Assembly: GCF_024609765.1 (NCBI RefSeq)
Contig: NZ_JANFDG010000002.1
Location: 221,361 to 285,360 of the forward strand
DNA from: Shinella pollutisoli
Lineage (GTDB): Bacteria > Pseudomonadota > Alphaproteobacteria > Rhizobiales > Rhizobiaceae
DNA length: 64,000 nucleotides
Direction of reading: 5' to 3'
The notes below the pieces were generated by a model. That model did not search any database. It saw only the letters and a list, made by a program, of their open reading frames with translations, and had not been told where the DNA came from. Below are positions 55,776 through 64,000 of the stretch, in pieces. The position numbers and the translations under genes are program-made. Position 1 is the first letter of the stretch, and every line of letters starts with the position of its first letter.

Positions 55776-56288
55776 ATGCAGGACACGATTCGCATTATCG
55801 GCATCGACCCCGGGCTTCGGCGCACCGGCTGGGGCATCATCGAGACGCTCGGCAACTCACTGCGCTTCGTCGCCTCCGGCACCGTGACGTCGGATGGCGA
55901 CATGGACCTTGCCTCGCGGCTCTGCCAGCTTCACGACGGGCTTGCCGAGATCGTCCACGGCTACCGGCCGGACGAGGCGGCGGTCGAGCAGACCTTCGTC
56001 AACAAGGACGCGACCGCCACGCTGAAGCTCGGCCAGGCGCGCGGCATCGCCATGCTGGTGCCGGCGCGTGCCGGCCTGCGCGTGGCGGAATACGCGCCGA
56101 ACGCCGTCAAGAAGGCGGTGATCGGCGTCGGCCACGGCGAGAAGCAGCAGATCCACATGATGCTGAAGGTGCTGATGCCGAAGGCGACCTTCGTCGGCAA
56201 CGACGCCGCCGACGCGCTCGCCATCGCCATCTGCCACGCCCACAACCGCCAGGGCCTCTCCGGCCGGCTGGCCAAGCTCGCCGGCTGA
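55776..56288 (+). CDS. ruvC: Holliday junction resolvase RuvC
   Basis: A 170-residue endonuclease that cuts Holliday junctions with Ruv[18 protein letters not shown] (about residues 6-21, first catalytic Asp), [20 protein letters not shown] (about 70-89, Glu) and [14 protein letters not shown] (about 148-161, Asp pair) are intact. It heads the ruv cluster. No alphaproteobacterial SOS box of the GTTC-N7-GTTC type was seen just upstream. Confidence 0.97.
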   Translation: MQDTIRIIGIDPGLRRTGWGIIETLGNSLRFVASGTVTSDGDMDLASRLCQLHDGLAEIVHGYRPDEAAVEQTFVNKDATATLKLGQARGIAMLVPARAGLRVAEYAPNAVKKAVIGVGHGEKQQIHMMLKVLMPKATFVGNDAADALAIAICHAHNRQGLSGRLAKLAG

Positions 56289-56295
56289 TTTGTTC

Positions 56296-56342
56296 TTGAC
56301 TTGTTCCGGTGGGGGCGATAGGTAATACTTCGGAGGTATTAC
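56296..56342 (+). promoter_or_regulatory. Promoter and operator palindrome of vapBC
   Basis: TTGACT (56296-56301) and TAGGTA (56319-56324) are spaced by 17 bases. A perfect 7-bp inverted repeat GTAATAC/GTATTAC (56322-56328 and 56336-56342) overlaps the -10 end and encloses the GGAGG ribosome binding site (56331-56335 region). This is the layout of an autoregulated antitoxin operator. Confidence 0.7.
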
Positions 56343-56343
56343 T

Positions 56344-56592
56344 ATGCGCGTGACGGAAAAGGGACAGGTGACGATACCGCGGAATGTGCGGAGCAACCTC
56401 GGCATCGTGCCGGGATCGGAGGTCGAATTCGTGCTACAGGGCGATAGCGCCGTGCTGCGTCGCGTCGAGCCGGCGGCCGACGAGCGGGAGCGCGCGGTGC
56501 AGGACCTCGTCGAGCACCTGCGCCGGCACAAGGGCTCCATGGCGCTCGGCGATCTCGACGGAGACGCCTTCTACAGCCTGTTGCGCGACTGA
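56344..56592 (+). CDS. vapB: AbrB/SpoVT-type antitoxin (VapB)
   Basis: An 82-residue antitoxin. The swapped-hairpin DNA-binding domain is residues 1-45 (MRVTEKGQVTIPRNVRSNLG, then PGSEVEFV), and the C-terminal part (about 50-82) would wrap the toxin. The stop overlaps the toxin start by 1 base (TGATG). It probably represses its own promoter through the palindrome just upstream. Confidence 0.9.
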   Translation: MRVTEKGQVTIPRNVRSNLGIVPGSEVEFVLQGDSAVLRRVEPAADERERAVQDLVEHLRRHKGSMALGDLDGDAFYSLLRD

Positions 56593-57005
56593 TGGGTACG
56601 ATCATCGATACCAGTATCCTCATCGATGTCTTCCACGCCGGAAGCGCGTTCGAGGATTGGTCCCTGAACGCCATCGCCGATGCGCGGCGGCGGGGCGACG
56701 TCCTGATCAATCCGCTGATCTATGCGGAAATGGCGGCGGGCTTCGCCACCGTGGATACGCTGGAGGTTGCATTGTCGCCGGCATCCTTCATCCGCGAGGA
56801 CCTGCCCTGGGAGGGGGCCCACGCTGCCGGGCAGGCGTTCATGCAATACAGGCGCGGCGGCGGCGACAAGCGTTCGCCTCTGCCGGATTTCTATATCGGT
56901 GCGCACGCCCTGGTGCGGGGACACGATCTCCTCACCCGTGATGCGGCGCGCTACCGGACCTATTTCCCGATGATCCGTTTGATCACGCCCGAAACCCATC
57001 CCTGA
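56592..57005 (+). CDS. vapC: PIN-domain ribonuclease toxin (VapC)
   Basis: A 137-residue PIN nuclease. Acidic active-site residues are seen in IIDTSILIDVF (Asp near 6), NPLIYAEMAAGF (Glu near 46) and PDFYIGAHALVRGHDLLTRD (Asp near 98 and 116). VapC toxins cleave tRNA or rRNA when their antitoxin is degraded. It lies 12 bp before ruvA, so it splits ruvC from ruvAB. All catalytic residues are present, so it should be active. Confidence 0.9.
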   Translation: MGTIIDTSILIDVFHAGSAFEDWSLNAIADARRRGDVLINPLIYAEMAAGFATVDTLEVALSPASFIREDLPWEGAHAAGQAFMQYRRGGGDKRSPLPDFYIGAHALVRGHDLLTRDAARYRTYFPMIRLITPETHP

Positions 57006-57017
57006 CGGACCCTTCCC

Positions 57018-57635
57018 ATGATCGGCAAACTCAAAGGCGTAATCGACGAGATCGGCGAGGACCATGTCGTCCTCGACGTGCACGGGGTCGGCTATGTCGC
57101 CTTCTGCTCGGCGCGCACGCTGTCGCGGCTGGGCTCCGCGGGAGAGGCGGCGGTGCTGTTCATCGAGACCTATGTGCGCGAGGACCAGTTCCGGCTGTTC
57201 GGCTTCCTGACGGCCCTGGAGCGGGAGTGGTTCCGGCTCTTGCAGAGCGTGCAGGGGGTGGGCTCCAAGGTGGCGCTCGCGGTGCTCTCGACGCTGACGC
57301 CGGGGGAGCTCGCCAATGCCATCGCGCTGCAGGACAGGACGGCGGTCTCGCGGGCGCCGGGCGTCGGGCCGAAGGTGGCGGTGCGCATCATAACCGAGCT
57401 GCGCAACAAGGCGCCGGCCTTCGCCGGCGAGGCCGCGGCGTCGATCGGTCTCAAGCAGGAGCTTGGGGAAGGTGTTGCCTCTGCACCCGTTGCGGATGCC
57501 GTCTCGGCGCTCACCAATCTCGGCTATTCGCGCGACCAGGCGGCGAATGCCGTCGCAGCCGCCTTGAAGAACGGCGGCGAGGGGGCCGACAGCGCCAAGC
57601 TCATCCGCCTCGGCCTCAAGGAATTGTCGCGGTGA
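57018..57635 (+). CDS. ruvA: Holliday junction branch migration protein RuvA
   Basis: A 205-residue junction-binding protein. [20 protein letters not shown] opens the OB domain; helix-hairpin-helix motifs [14 protein letters not shown] (about residues 76-89) and [16 protein letters not shown] (about 112-127) bind DNA. The C-terminal domain (about 155-205, [20 protein letters not shown]) contacts RuvB. It starts 12 bp after vapC and may be partly transcribed from the vapBC promoter. Confidence 0.97.
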   Translation: MIGKLKGVIDEIGEDHVVLDVHGVGYVAFCSARTLSRLGSAGEAAVLFIETYVREDQFRLFGFLTALEREWFRLLQSVQGVGSKVALAVLSTLTPGELANAIALQDRTAVSRAPGVGPKVAVRIITELRNKAPAFAGEAAASIGLKQELGEGVASAPVADAVSALTNLGYSRDQAANAVAAALKNGGEGADSAKLIRLGLKELSR

Positions 57636-57675
57636 GGCGGTTGCCTTCCTTGGCTGACAATGGGATGAGGGGCGC

Positions 57676-58716
57676 ATGAGCGAGCCGAACAGACTGCTTT
57701 CGCCGGAAAAGCGCGGCGAGGACATCGATACCGCGCTGCGGCCCCAGACGCTGGACGACTTCACCGGCCAGAAGGAGGCGCGCGCCAACCTCAAGGTCTT
57801 CATCGAGGCGGCGAAGAACCGCGGCGAGGCGCTCGACCACGTGCTCTTCGTCGGCCCGCCCGGCCTCGGCAAGACGACGCTCGCGCAGATCATGGCCAAG
57901 GAGCTCGGCGTCAATTTCCGCTCGACCTCCGGCCCGGTCATCGCCAAGGCGGGCGACCTCGCGGCATTGCTCACCAATCTCGAAGAGCGCGACGTGCTCT
58001 TCATCGACGAGATCCACCGGCTCAATCCGGCTGTCGAGGAAATCCTCTATCCCGCCATGGAGGATTTCCAGCTCGACCTGATCATCGGCGAGGGGCCGGC
58101 GGCGCGCTCGGTGAAGATCGATCTCTCCAAGTTCACCCTCGTCGCCGCCACCACGCGCCTCGGCCTCCTGACGACGCCGCTGCGCGACCGCTTCGGCATC
58201 CCGGTCCGGCTCAATTTCTACACGGTCGAGGAGCTGGAGCTGATCGTCCGGCGCGGCGCCCGGCTGATGGGGCTTCCCATGACGGACGAGGGCGCGCGCG
58301 AGATCGCGCGGCGCGCGCGCGGCACGCCGCGCATCGCCGGCCGGCTGTTGCGCCGCGTGCGCGACTTCGCCGAAGTCGCCCGCGCCGAGGCCGTTACCCG
58401 CGAGACCGCCGACGAGGCGCTGACGCGGCTCTTGGTCGACAACATGGGCCTCGACCAGCTCGACCGGCGCTATCTTTCCATGATCGCCCATAATTTCGGC
58501 GGCGGCCCGGTCGGCATCGAGACGATCGCCGCGGGCCTCTCCGAGCCGCGCGACGCCATCGAGGACATCATCGAGCCCTACATGATCCAGCAGGGTTTCA
58601 TCCAGCGCACGCCGCGCGGGCGGATGCTGACGGCGAACGCCTGGAAGCATCTCGGGCTGACGCCGCCGAAGGACCTGGAGGCGACCCAGTTCCGGCTCTT
58701 TTCCGAGGACGACTGA
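57676..58716 (+). CDS. ruvB: Holliday junction branch migration ATPase RuvB
   Basis: A 346-residue AAA+ motor. Walker [19 protein letters not shown] (about residues 56-73), Walker [12 protein letters not shown] (about 112-122) and the arginine-finger segment [15 protein letters not shown] (about 158-172) are intact, as is the C-terminal winged helix with [22 protein letters not shown] precedes the ATG. Its stop overlaps the next ATG (TGATG). Confidence 0.98.
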   Translation: MSEPNRLLSPEKRGEDIDTALRPQTLDDFTGQKEARANLKVFIEAAKNRGEALDHVLFVGPPGLGKTTLAQIMAKELGVNFRSTSGPVIAKAGDLAALLTNLEERDVLFIDEIHRLNPAVEEILYPAMEDFQLDLIIGEGPAARSVKIDLSKFTLVAATTRLGLLTTPLRDRFGIPVRLNFYTVEELELIVRRGARLMGLPMTDEGAREIARRARGTPRIAGRLLRRVRDFAEVARAEAVTRETADEALTRLLVDNMGLDQLDRRYLSMIAHNFGGGPVGIETIAAGLSEPRDAIEDIIEPYMIQQGFIQRTPRGRMLTANAWKHLGLTPPKDLEATQFRLFSEDD

Positions 58717-59198
58717 TGGGTGAGGCGGACCACCATCTTTCCGGCGAGCTGACGGAGGCCGGCCACCGGCTCGTCCAGCGCGTCTATTACGAGGACACGG
58801 ATTTTTCCGGCGTCGTCTACCACGCACGCTACCTGCATTTCCTGGAACGCGGGCGGACGGATTATCTCCGCCTCCTCGGCGTCGAGCAGGGCAATCTCTT
58901 GCTCGAGGGCGACCGCGAGGGGCTGGTCTTCGTCGTCCATCGCATGGAGATCGATTTCAAGCTGCCGGCGCGCATGGACGACGTGCTGACGATCCTCACC
59001 GCCACCGAGAAGGCGGGCGGGGCGAAGATGGTGCTCGCCCAGGAGATCCGATGCGGCGAGTGCCTGCTGATCGCCGCCAAGGTGATCATCGCCGTCGTCA
59101 ACGCGGCGGGGCGGCCGCGCCGTCTGCCGGAGGGGCTTGCCGCCCGTTTTCTCGCCGCGCGGCCGGATCGGGTTATTTCAGCGGTAACGCTTGCTTAA
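58716..59198 (+). CDS. ybgC: Tol-Pal-associated acyl-CoA thioesterase YbgC
   Basis: A 160-residue hotdog-fold thioesterase. The motif RVYYEDTDFSGVVYHARYLH (about residues 21-40) contains the conserved Asp, followed by FLERGRTDYL. It acts on acyl-CoA or acyl-ACP; in E. coli it precedes tolQ, as here. It is coupled to ruvB by a 1-base overlap. A 298-bp gap with AT-rich promoter-like sequence (and a GTAA-N7-TTAA near-CtrA site at 59184-59198) separates it from tolQ, with no further gene seen. Confidence 0.93.
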   Translation: MGEADHHLSGELTEAGHRLVQRVYYEDTDFSGVVYHARYLHFLERGRTDYLRLLGVEQGNLLLEGDREGLVFVVHRMEIDFKLPARMDDVLTILTATEKAGGAKMVLAQEIRCGECLLIAAKVIIAVVNAAGRPRRLPEGLAARFLAARPDRVISAVTLA

Positions 59199-59496
59199 CC
59201 ATAATGATGTCTTACTGCCGCCATGAGGATTTTGTGCATCGCACGTCATCCTTTAACCAAAATTGACGGCAAGAAGGCAGGCTGTAAGCATTTGACCGGC
59301 ATGGCGGCCGGCGGCATCAACCGGACATTCTTGACGGGCATGCGAAGCGGTGCGGATCGAAATCCTCGCAGGCGACGCTCGTTTTGTGAACGCCGAGGCG
59401 GCTCCATCCTCCCAGGGGACGCGGCGGCGGAAGGATGAACCCGGTTCCGGTCGCAAGCGCCCGTGCCGGGTCTTTGGATTCGGGGACTTGAGATCT

Positions 59497-60213
59497 ATGG
59501 AACAGGTTGGTTTGGAAGCGGTGGGCAGCGTGACCCTTTGGGGTCTGTTCATGCAAGCCGGGTTTGTGGTGAAGCTGGTCATGCTCGGTCTGGTCGCCGC
59601 TTCTATCTGGACCTGGGCCATCGTCGTCGACAAGACGCTGAGCTACGGCAGGGCGCGGCGCCAGCTCGACAGCTTCGAGCAGGTGTTCTGGTCCGGCCAG
59701 TCGCTGGAAGAGCTCTACCGCACGCTGTCCGACCGGCAGACCTCGGGCATGAGCGCCATCTTCGTCGCCGCCATGCGCGAGTGGAAGAAGAGCTTCGAGC
59801 GCGGCGCCCGCTCGCCGATCGGCCTGCAGATGCGCATCGACCGGGCGATGGACGTGACGCTCGCCCGCGAATCGGAAACGCTGGAGGCACGGCTGGGGTC
59901 GCTTGCCACCATCGGCTCCTCGGCGCCCTTCGTCGGCCTGTTCGGCACCGTCGTCGGCATCATGACCTCCTTCCAGGCGATCGCCGGCTCCAAGCAGACG
60001 AGCCTCGCGGTCGTCGCCCCCGGCATCGCCGAGGCGCTGCTCGCGACCGCCATCGGCCTGCTCGCCGCCATCCCCGCCGTCATCGCCTACAACAAGTTCT
60101 CCGCCGACGCCGGCAAGCTGACGGCGCGCATGGAAGGCTTCGCGGACGAGTTCTCCGCCATTCTTTCGCGCCAGATCGACGAGAAGCTGCAGCCGCGCGC
60201 GGCCGCGCAGTAA
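59497..60213 (+). CDS. tolQ: Tol-Pal system proton channel subunit TolQ
   Basis: A 238-residue inner-membrane protein with three helices at about residues 20-45, 138-160 and 172-195. [20 protein letters not shown] (about 137-156) and [19 protein letters not shown] are the conserved channel helices of the TolQ/ExbB family. With TolR it converts the proton gradient to movement of TolA. The ATG at 59497 gives the family N terminus [10 protein letters not shown]; a frame from 59350 would add unrelated sequence. Confidence 0.96.
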   Translation: MEQVGLEAVGSVTLWGLFMQAGFVVKLVMLGLVAASIWTWAIVVDKTLSYGRARRQLDSFEQVFWSGQSLEELYRTLSDRQTSGMSAIFVAAMREWKKSFERGARSPIGLQMRIDRAMDVTLARESETLEARLGSLATIGSSAPFVGLFGTVVGIMTSFQAIAGSKQTSLAVVAPGIAEALLATAIGLLAAIPAVIAYNKFSADAGKLTARMEGFADEFSAILSRQIDEKLQPRAAAQ

Positions 60214-60227
60214 ACGGAGACGACGCC

Positions 60228-60680
60228 ATGGGCATGTCAGTCGGAGCGAAGAACACGGGCGGCGGCCGGCGCCGCCGCGGCGGCGGGCGCAAGGCGCCGA
60301 TGAGCGAGATCAACGTGACGCCGTTCGTCGACGTCATGCTGGTGCTGCTCATCATCTTCATGGTCGCGGCCCCCCTCATGACGGTCGGCGTGCCGATCGA
60401 CCTGCCGAAGACGCAGGCCAAGGCGCTCAACGCCGATACCCAGCCGATCACCGTCTCGGTCAAGGCCGACGGCGAGATCTTCCTGCAGGAGACGCCGATC
60501 CCGGTCGACGAGGTGGCGGCCAAGCTCCAGGCCGTGGCGACGACGGGCTATACGGAACGCATCTTCGTGCGCGGCGACGGCAATGCACCCTACGGCATCA
60601 TCGCCGACGTGATGTCGCGCATCCAGGCGGCGGGCTTCACCAATATCGGCCTCGTCACCGAGCAGAAACCGGACAGGTAG
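60228..60680 (+). CDS. tolR: Tol-Pal system protein TolR
   Basis: A 150-residue inner-membrane protein. The membrane helix contains [20 protein letters not shown] (about residues 25-44), with the essential proton-binding Asp in FVDVML. An Arg/Gly-rich cytoplasmic N terminus precedes it. The periplasmic domain includes the ERIFVRGD motif. GGAGACG precedes the ATG; the gene begins 14 bp after tolQ. Confidence 0.96.
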   Translation: MGMSVGAKNTGGGRRRRGGGRKAPMSEINVTPFVDVMLVLLIIFMVAAPLMTVGVPIDLPKTQAKALNADTQPITVSVKADGEIFLQETPIPVDEVAAKLQAVATTGYTERIFVRGDGNAPYGIIADVMSRIQAAGFTNIGLVTEQKPDR

Positions 60681-60689
60681 TCGCACGCG

Positions 60690-61754
60690 ATGAAGGGCAG
60701 CCTCGCCACATCCGCAGCGCTCCACGCCCTGGTGCTCACCTGGGCGCTGGTCTCGCTCGGCGCGCCGGAGAGCTTCGACGTCGCCGACGTCGAGGCGCTG
60801 CCGGTCGACATCGTCTCCATCGAGGAACTGACGCAGATCCAGCAGGGCGACAAGAAGGCCGAGGCGAAGGAAAAGGCCGCGCCCGTGCCGACCAAGAAGG
60901 AAACGCCCGTCGAGAACGCCGAGAACGTCGGCGACAACGACATCGACCTGAAGAACCTGCCGACGCCGGAGGAAAAGCCGCGCGAGATCGAGACCGCAGC
61001 GGCGCCCGAGAAGGCCGAGAAGGTGGTGCAAACCCCCGACACCAAGCCCGTCGAGGAGGTCAAGCAGGAAGAGCCCGCGAGCGAACCCTCGACGGAGGTC
61101 GCGGCGATCCCCGAGGCCAAGCAGGAGGTCAAGCCGGATCCGACGCCGGATGCCAAGCCCGCCGAGGAGGCGCCCGCCGAGGACGCCGAGGCCGAGGCCC
61201 TGCCGGACAAGGTGCCGGTGCCGGTGATGAAGCCGAAGATCGAGCAGGCCCAGGCGCAGACGGCCAAGACCCCGGAGCGCAAGAAGGAAGAGAAGAAGAA
61301 GCAGGAGAAGGCGAGCTCCGTCAACGACAGCGACTTCAACGCCGACGAGATCGCAGCCCTCCTCAACAAGGAGAAGGCGTCCGGCGAAGGCGCCAAGTCC
61401 TCGCAGGAGCAGGCCGCACTCGGCGGCAAGAAGACGACCTCCGGCACCAAGCTGACGATGAGCGAGATGGACGCGCTGCGCGGCCAGATCCAGAACAACT
61501 GGTCGATCATTCCCGGCCTTGCCGATGCCGCTGACGTGCGCATCAAGGTGACGATGCAGCTCGACCAGAACGGCGACATCATCGGCGAGCCTGAGGTCGT
61601 GGCGACCGGCGGCTCAGAATCCGCGCGCCGGGCGCTCGCCGGCGGGGCGAAGCGCGCCATCATGAAGTCGCGGCCCTTCAAAGGCTTGCCGCCGGAAAAA
61701 TACGATGCCTGGAGCGAAGTCGTCGTGAACTTCGACCCCAGCGAAATGATGTAA
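60690..61754 (+). CDS. tolA: Tol-Pal system protein TolA
   Basis: A 354-residue envelope-spanning protein. One N-terminal membrane helix (about residues 5-25, [17 protein letters not shown], including the conserved SxxxH pattern) anchors it. A long Lys/Glu/Pro/Ala-rich periplasmic region (about 40-250) replaces the long helix of E. coli TolA. The C-terminal domain (about 265-354) has [18 protein letters not shown] and VVNFDP. It would link TolQR to Pal and TolB. It starts 9 bp after tolR. Confidence 0.93.
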   Translation: MKGSLATSAALHALVLTWALVSLGAPESFDVADVEALPVDIVSIEELTQIQQGDKKAEAKEKAAPVPTKKETPVENAENVGDNDIDLKNLPTPEEKPREIETAAAPEKAEKVVQTPDTKPVEEVKQEEPASEPSTEVAAIPEAKQEVKPDPTPDAKPAEEAPAEDAEAEALPDKVPVPVMKPKIEQAQAQTAKTPERKKEEKKKQEKASSVNDSDFNADEIAALLNKEKASGEGAKSSQEQAALGGKKTTSGTKLTMSEMDALRGQIQNNWSIIPGLADAADVRIKVTMQLDQNGDIIGEPEVVATGGSESARRALAGGAKRAIMKSRPFKGLPPEKYDAWSEVVVNFDPSEMM

Positions 61755-61759
61755 GCACC

Positions 61760-61817
61760 CTCGTTTTACGCAATCCCGGACGCAAAACCGCTTCGCACTT
61801 TTGCTGGAATTGCTTTA
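61760..61817. repeat. Dispersed rhizobial repeat (copy 2) between tolA and tolB
   Basis: TTTACGCAATCCCGGACGCA, followed by AAACCGC and then TTTTGCTGGAATTGC, matches copy 1 at 35235-35281. The arms GCAAT(C/T)CC/GGAATTGC and GCAAAA/TTTTGC form a hairpin within the tol operon. Confidence 0.75.
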
Positions 61818-61833
61818 TGGAAGGCCTAGACAC

Positions 61834-63138
61834 ATGTTCAAACGCAATCTTTTCCGTTTCCTGGTCCTGCTGACCGGCCTCGTGAGCTTCCTGCCGCAGG
61901 CCTGGGCGCTCGTGGAAATCAACATCAACAAGGGCAATGTCGAGCCGCTGCCGATCGCCGTCACCGATTTCGTGGCGAGCGGCGACCTCGGCCAGCGCAT
62001 CACCGACGTGATCGCGGCGGACCTGAAGCGGTCCGGCCTGTTCGCTCCGGTCAACAAGCAGGCCTTCATCGAGAAGATCTCCAACCCCGACCAGCCGCCG
62101 CGCTTCGACGACTGGAAGGTGATCAACGCGCAGGCGCTCGTCACCGGCCGCGTCACGCAGGAGGGTGACGGCAGGCTTCGCGCCGAGTTCCGCCTGTGGG
62201 ACACCTTCGCCGGCCAGCAGCTCACCGGCCAGCAGTTCTTCACCCAGCCGGAGAACTGGCGCCGCGTCGCCCATATCATCGCCGACGCCATCTACGAGCG
62301 GCTGACGGGCGAGAAGGGCTATTTCGACACGCGCATCGTCTATGTCGCCGAGAGCGGGCCGAAGACCGCGCGCAAGCGCCAGCTCGCCATCATGGACCAG
62401 GACGGCTTCAACGCCCGTGCGCTCACCAATTCCAACGATATCGTACTGACGCCGCGCTTCTCGCCGAACCGGCAGGAGATCACCTACATGTCCTTCGAGG
62501 GCAACCAGCCGCGCGTCTACCTGCTCCAGCTGGAGACCGGGCAGCGCGAGGTGGTCGGCAATTTCCCCGGCATGACGTTTGCGCCGCGCTTCTCGCCGGA
62601 CGGCCAGCGCGTCATCATGAGCCTGCAGCAGGAAGGCAACGCCAACATCTACACGATGGACCTGCGCTCGCGCACGACGACCAGGCTCACCTCGACGGCG
62701 GCGATCGACACCTCGCCCTCCTATTCGCCGGACGGTACGCAGATCGTCTTCGAGAGCGACCGCGGCGGCAAGCAGCAGCTCTACGTGATGGGCGCCGACG
62801 GCTCCAACCAGCGCCGCATCTCCTTCGGCGACGGCTCCTACTCGACGCCGGTCTGGTCGCCGCGCGGCGACCTCATCGCCTTCACCAAGCAGTCGGGCGG
62901 CAAGTTCTCGATCGGCGTGATGAAGACGGACGGCTCGGGCGAGCGCATCCTCACCACCGGCTTCCACAACGAGGGGCCGACCTGGGCGCCGAACGGCCGC
63001 GTGCTGATGTTCTTCCGCCAGAATGCGGGCGCCGGCGGGCCGCAGCTCTACTCGATTGATCTCACGGGCTACAACGAGCAGCTCATCAAGACGAACGGCT
63101 TCGCCTCCGACCCGGCCTGGTCGCCGCTTCTCGAGTAG
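61834..63138 (+). CDS. tolB: Tol-Pal system translocation protein TolB
   Basis: A 434-residue periplasmic protein with a signal peptide ([20 protein letters not shown], cut after AWA). The amino-terminal domain (about residues 25-165) is followed by a beta-propeller (about 170-430) with PD40/WD40-like repeats such as [31 protein letters not shown] and [20 protein letters not shown]. It binds Pal. ATG at 61834 follows AAGG; about 80 bp and a repeat separate it from tolA. Confidence 0.97.
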   Translation: MFKRNLFRFLVLLTGLVSFLPQAWALVEININKGNVEPLPIAVTDFVASGDLGQRITDVIAADLKRSGLFAPVNKQAFIEKISNPDQPPRFDDWKVINAQALVTGRVTQEGDGRLRAEFRLWDTFAGQQLTGQQFFTQPENWRRVAHIIADAIYERLTGEKGYFDTRIVYVAESGPKTARKRQLAIMDQDGFNARALTNSNDIVLTPRFSPNRQEITYMSFEGNQPRVYLLQLETGQREVVGNFPGMTFAPRFSPDGQRVIMSLQQEGNANIYTMDLRSRTTTRLTSTAAIDTSPSYSPDGTQIVFESDRGGKQQLYVMGADGSNQRRISFGDGSYSTPVWSPRGDLIAFTKQSGGKFSIGVMKTDGSGERILTTGFHNEGPTWAPNGRVLMFFRQNAGAGGPQLYSIDLTGYNEQLIKTNGFASDPAWSPLLE

Positions 63139-63355
63139 TCGGCGCAAATGGGGCGGGCCTGCCGCGTTCTTGCCGCAAAGTCCTGCAAATCAGGCGCGAC
63201 GGCGAAGCGCGTCGGGACGGCCGGGGACAGGCAGGAAACCGTTAACCATACCTCTTGAATGCGGATTAACCGGTTCCGGTTACAGTCCGGCAACCCTGAT
63301 TGAAACCGACGCTTCAACCAACTTGACACAAAACCCGATGCAAGGAGACCGGCTC

Positions 63356-63886
63356 ATGAGCCGCATTCAAACTCCGGCCGCAGGCCGCATGCAGACCATC
63401 GCCCGCAATCCGGTGATGCTCGCCCTGTGCATGACGCTGGCCCTGGCAGGCTGCGCTTCCAAGAAGAACCTGCCGAACAGCGCCGGCGATCTCGGCCTCG
63501 GCGCCGGTGCCGCCACGCCCGGCTCGCAGCAGGACTTCACCGTCAACGTCGGCGACCGGATCTTCTTCGACACGGACTCCTCGTCGATCCGCGCGGATGC
63601 CGCCGCCACGCTCGACCGCCAGGCCCAGTGGCTGCAGCGCTATTCGAACTACGCCATCACGGTCGAGGGGCACGCCGACGAGCGCGGCACGCGCGAATAC
63701 AACCTCGCGCTCGGCGCGCGCCGTGCGGCCGCGACGCGCCAGTACCTCGCCTCGCGCGGCATCCCGGCGAACCGCATCAAGACGATCTCCTACGGCAAGG
63801 AAAAGCCGGTCGCCGTCTGCGACGACATTTCCTGCTGGTCGCAGAACCGCCGCGCCGTCACGGTGCTGGGCGGGGCCGGCATGTGA
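63356..63886 (+). CDS. pal: Peptidoglycan-associated lipoprotein Pal
   Basis: A 176-residue outer-membrane lipoprotein. The lipobox LAGC (Cys near residue 33) is followed by a short linker and an OmpA domain (about 70-175) with VNVGDRIFFDTDSSSIR, TVEGHADERGTREYNLALG and the C-terminal QNRRAVTVL. It anchors the outer membrane to peptidoglycan. AAGGAG lies eight bases before the ATG at 63356; an upstream ATG at 63338 would add six residues. A terminator ends the tol-pal block. Confidence 0.96.
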   Translation: MSRIQTPAAGRMQTIARNPVMLALCMTLALAGCASKKNLPNSAGDLGLGAGAATPGSQQDFTVNVGDRIFFDTDSSSIRADAAATLDRQAQWLQRYSNYAITVEGHADERGTREYNLALGARRAAATRQYLASRGIPANRIKTISYGKEKPVAVCDDISCWSQNRRAVTVLGGAGM

Positions 63887-63912
63887 AGGCTTTTCCCTTC
63901 GAAGCTACTGGG

Positions 63913-63940
63913 AAGGCGGCCATTGGGCCGCCTTTTCTTG
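63913..63940 (+). terminator. Rho-independent terminator of the tol-pal operon
   Basis: A perfect 9-bp stem AAGGCGGCC/GGCCGCCTT with ATTG loop (63913-63934) runs into TTTTCTTG. The 60 bases after it to the window end hold a CCTCCACC/GGTGGAGG inverted repeat and no recognisable gene start. Confidence 0.9.
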
Positions 63941-64000
63941 TAACCAAAGTAAACCTCCACCTCCGGTGGAGGACTGGACGAGTTCTACATCGTGGTCGAG

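Overview
The window is one contiguous stretch of a GC-rich chromosome (roughly two-thirds G+C by eye) from an alphaproteobacterium of the order Rhizobiales, most likely family Rhizobiaceae (Ensifer/Sinorhizobium, Shinella or Rhizobium-like). The evidence is the gene content and order: an Omp10 lipoprotein, homospermidine synthase, GapR, an RcdA-type DUF1465 protein, DUF1036/DUF1244/DUF882/DUF2312 proteins, cysteine-free L31 and L36, a tkt-gap-pgk block, zapA followed by 6S RNA, and a yebC-ruvCAB-ybgC-tolQRAB-pal block. Genus assignment is inference. No rRNA, tRNA, CRISPR array, transposase or prophage was found.

Layout. 1-16.4 kb is mostly cell envelope and cofactor metabolism: a sensor kinase, an SGNH-type DUF459 protein, an MltB-like lytic transglycosylase, galU, an outer-membrane beta-barrel protein, kdsD, a QmcA/NfeD pair, ferrochelatase, a periplasmic 5'-nucleotidase with a LysM tail, Omp10, homospermidine synthase and pabBC. 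16.4-25.6 kb holds PepF, an NtrC-type regulator, a DUF882 protein, GapR, DUF1244, an N-formylglutamate amidohydrolase, DUF1036 and pyruvate kinase. 25.7-35.2 kb holds a TPR protein, rpmJ, purEK, two YdcH proteins, an ArsR regulator, a TauE/SafE permease, a ThiE-like protein, a Sel1 protein, an inositol monophosphatase and a MotA/MotB-like pair. 35.3-45.4 kb holds an ABC exporter, rpmE, rcdA, an MFS-DUF1192 operon, two or three very small genes, then pgk, gap and tkt. 45.7-55.6 kb holds DUF4164-zapA-6S RNA, an AT-rich membrane-protein gene, transaldolase with a SorC regulator, 5-FCL, a YmdB-like phosphoesterase, a PNPOx-like protein, a metallo-beta-lactamase fold protein, yebC and an LLM oxidoreductase. 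55.8-63.9 kb is ruvC-[vapBC]-ruvA-ruvB-ybgC-tolQ-tolR-tolA-tolB-pal.

How the genes work together. Several neighbourhoods serve the envelope: precursors (GalU, KdsD), murein turnover (MltB-like, DUF882), trans-envelope energy coupling (Tol-Pal, MotA/B-like pair) and outer-membrane proteins. The tkt-gap-pgk block with tal and pykA covers the pentose phosphate and lower glycolytic steps. The rcdA gene has two perfect TTAA-N7-TTAA CtrA-type sites in or near its upstream region, which ties it to cell-cycle control.

Most unusual points. A family of long palindromic GC-rich repeats sits mainly between convergent genes, but one copy lies in frame inside pabC and appears to be translated. A vapBC toxin-antitoxin module with its own promoter and operator palindrome interrupts ruvC-ruvA. 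The zapA-6S RNA-5-FCL neighbourhood is split by about 4 kb including an AT-rich gene. A 24-codon ORF next to pgk has its own ribosome binding site, possible promoter and a strong terminator.
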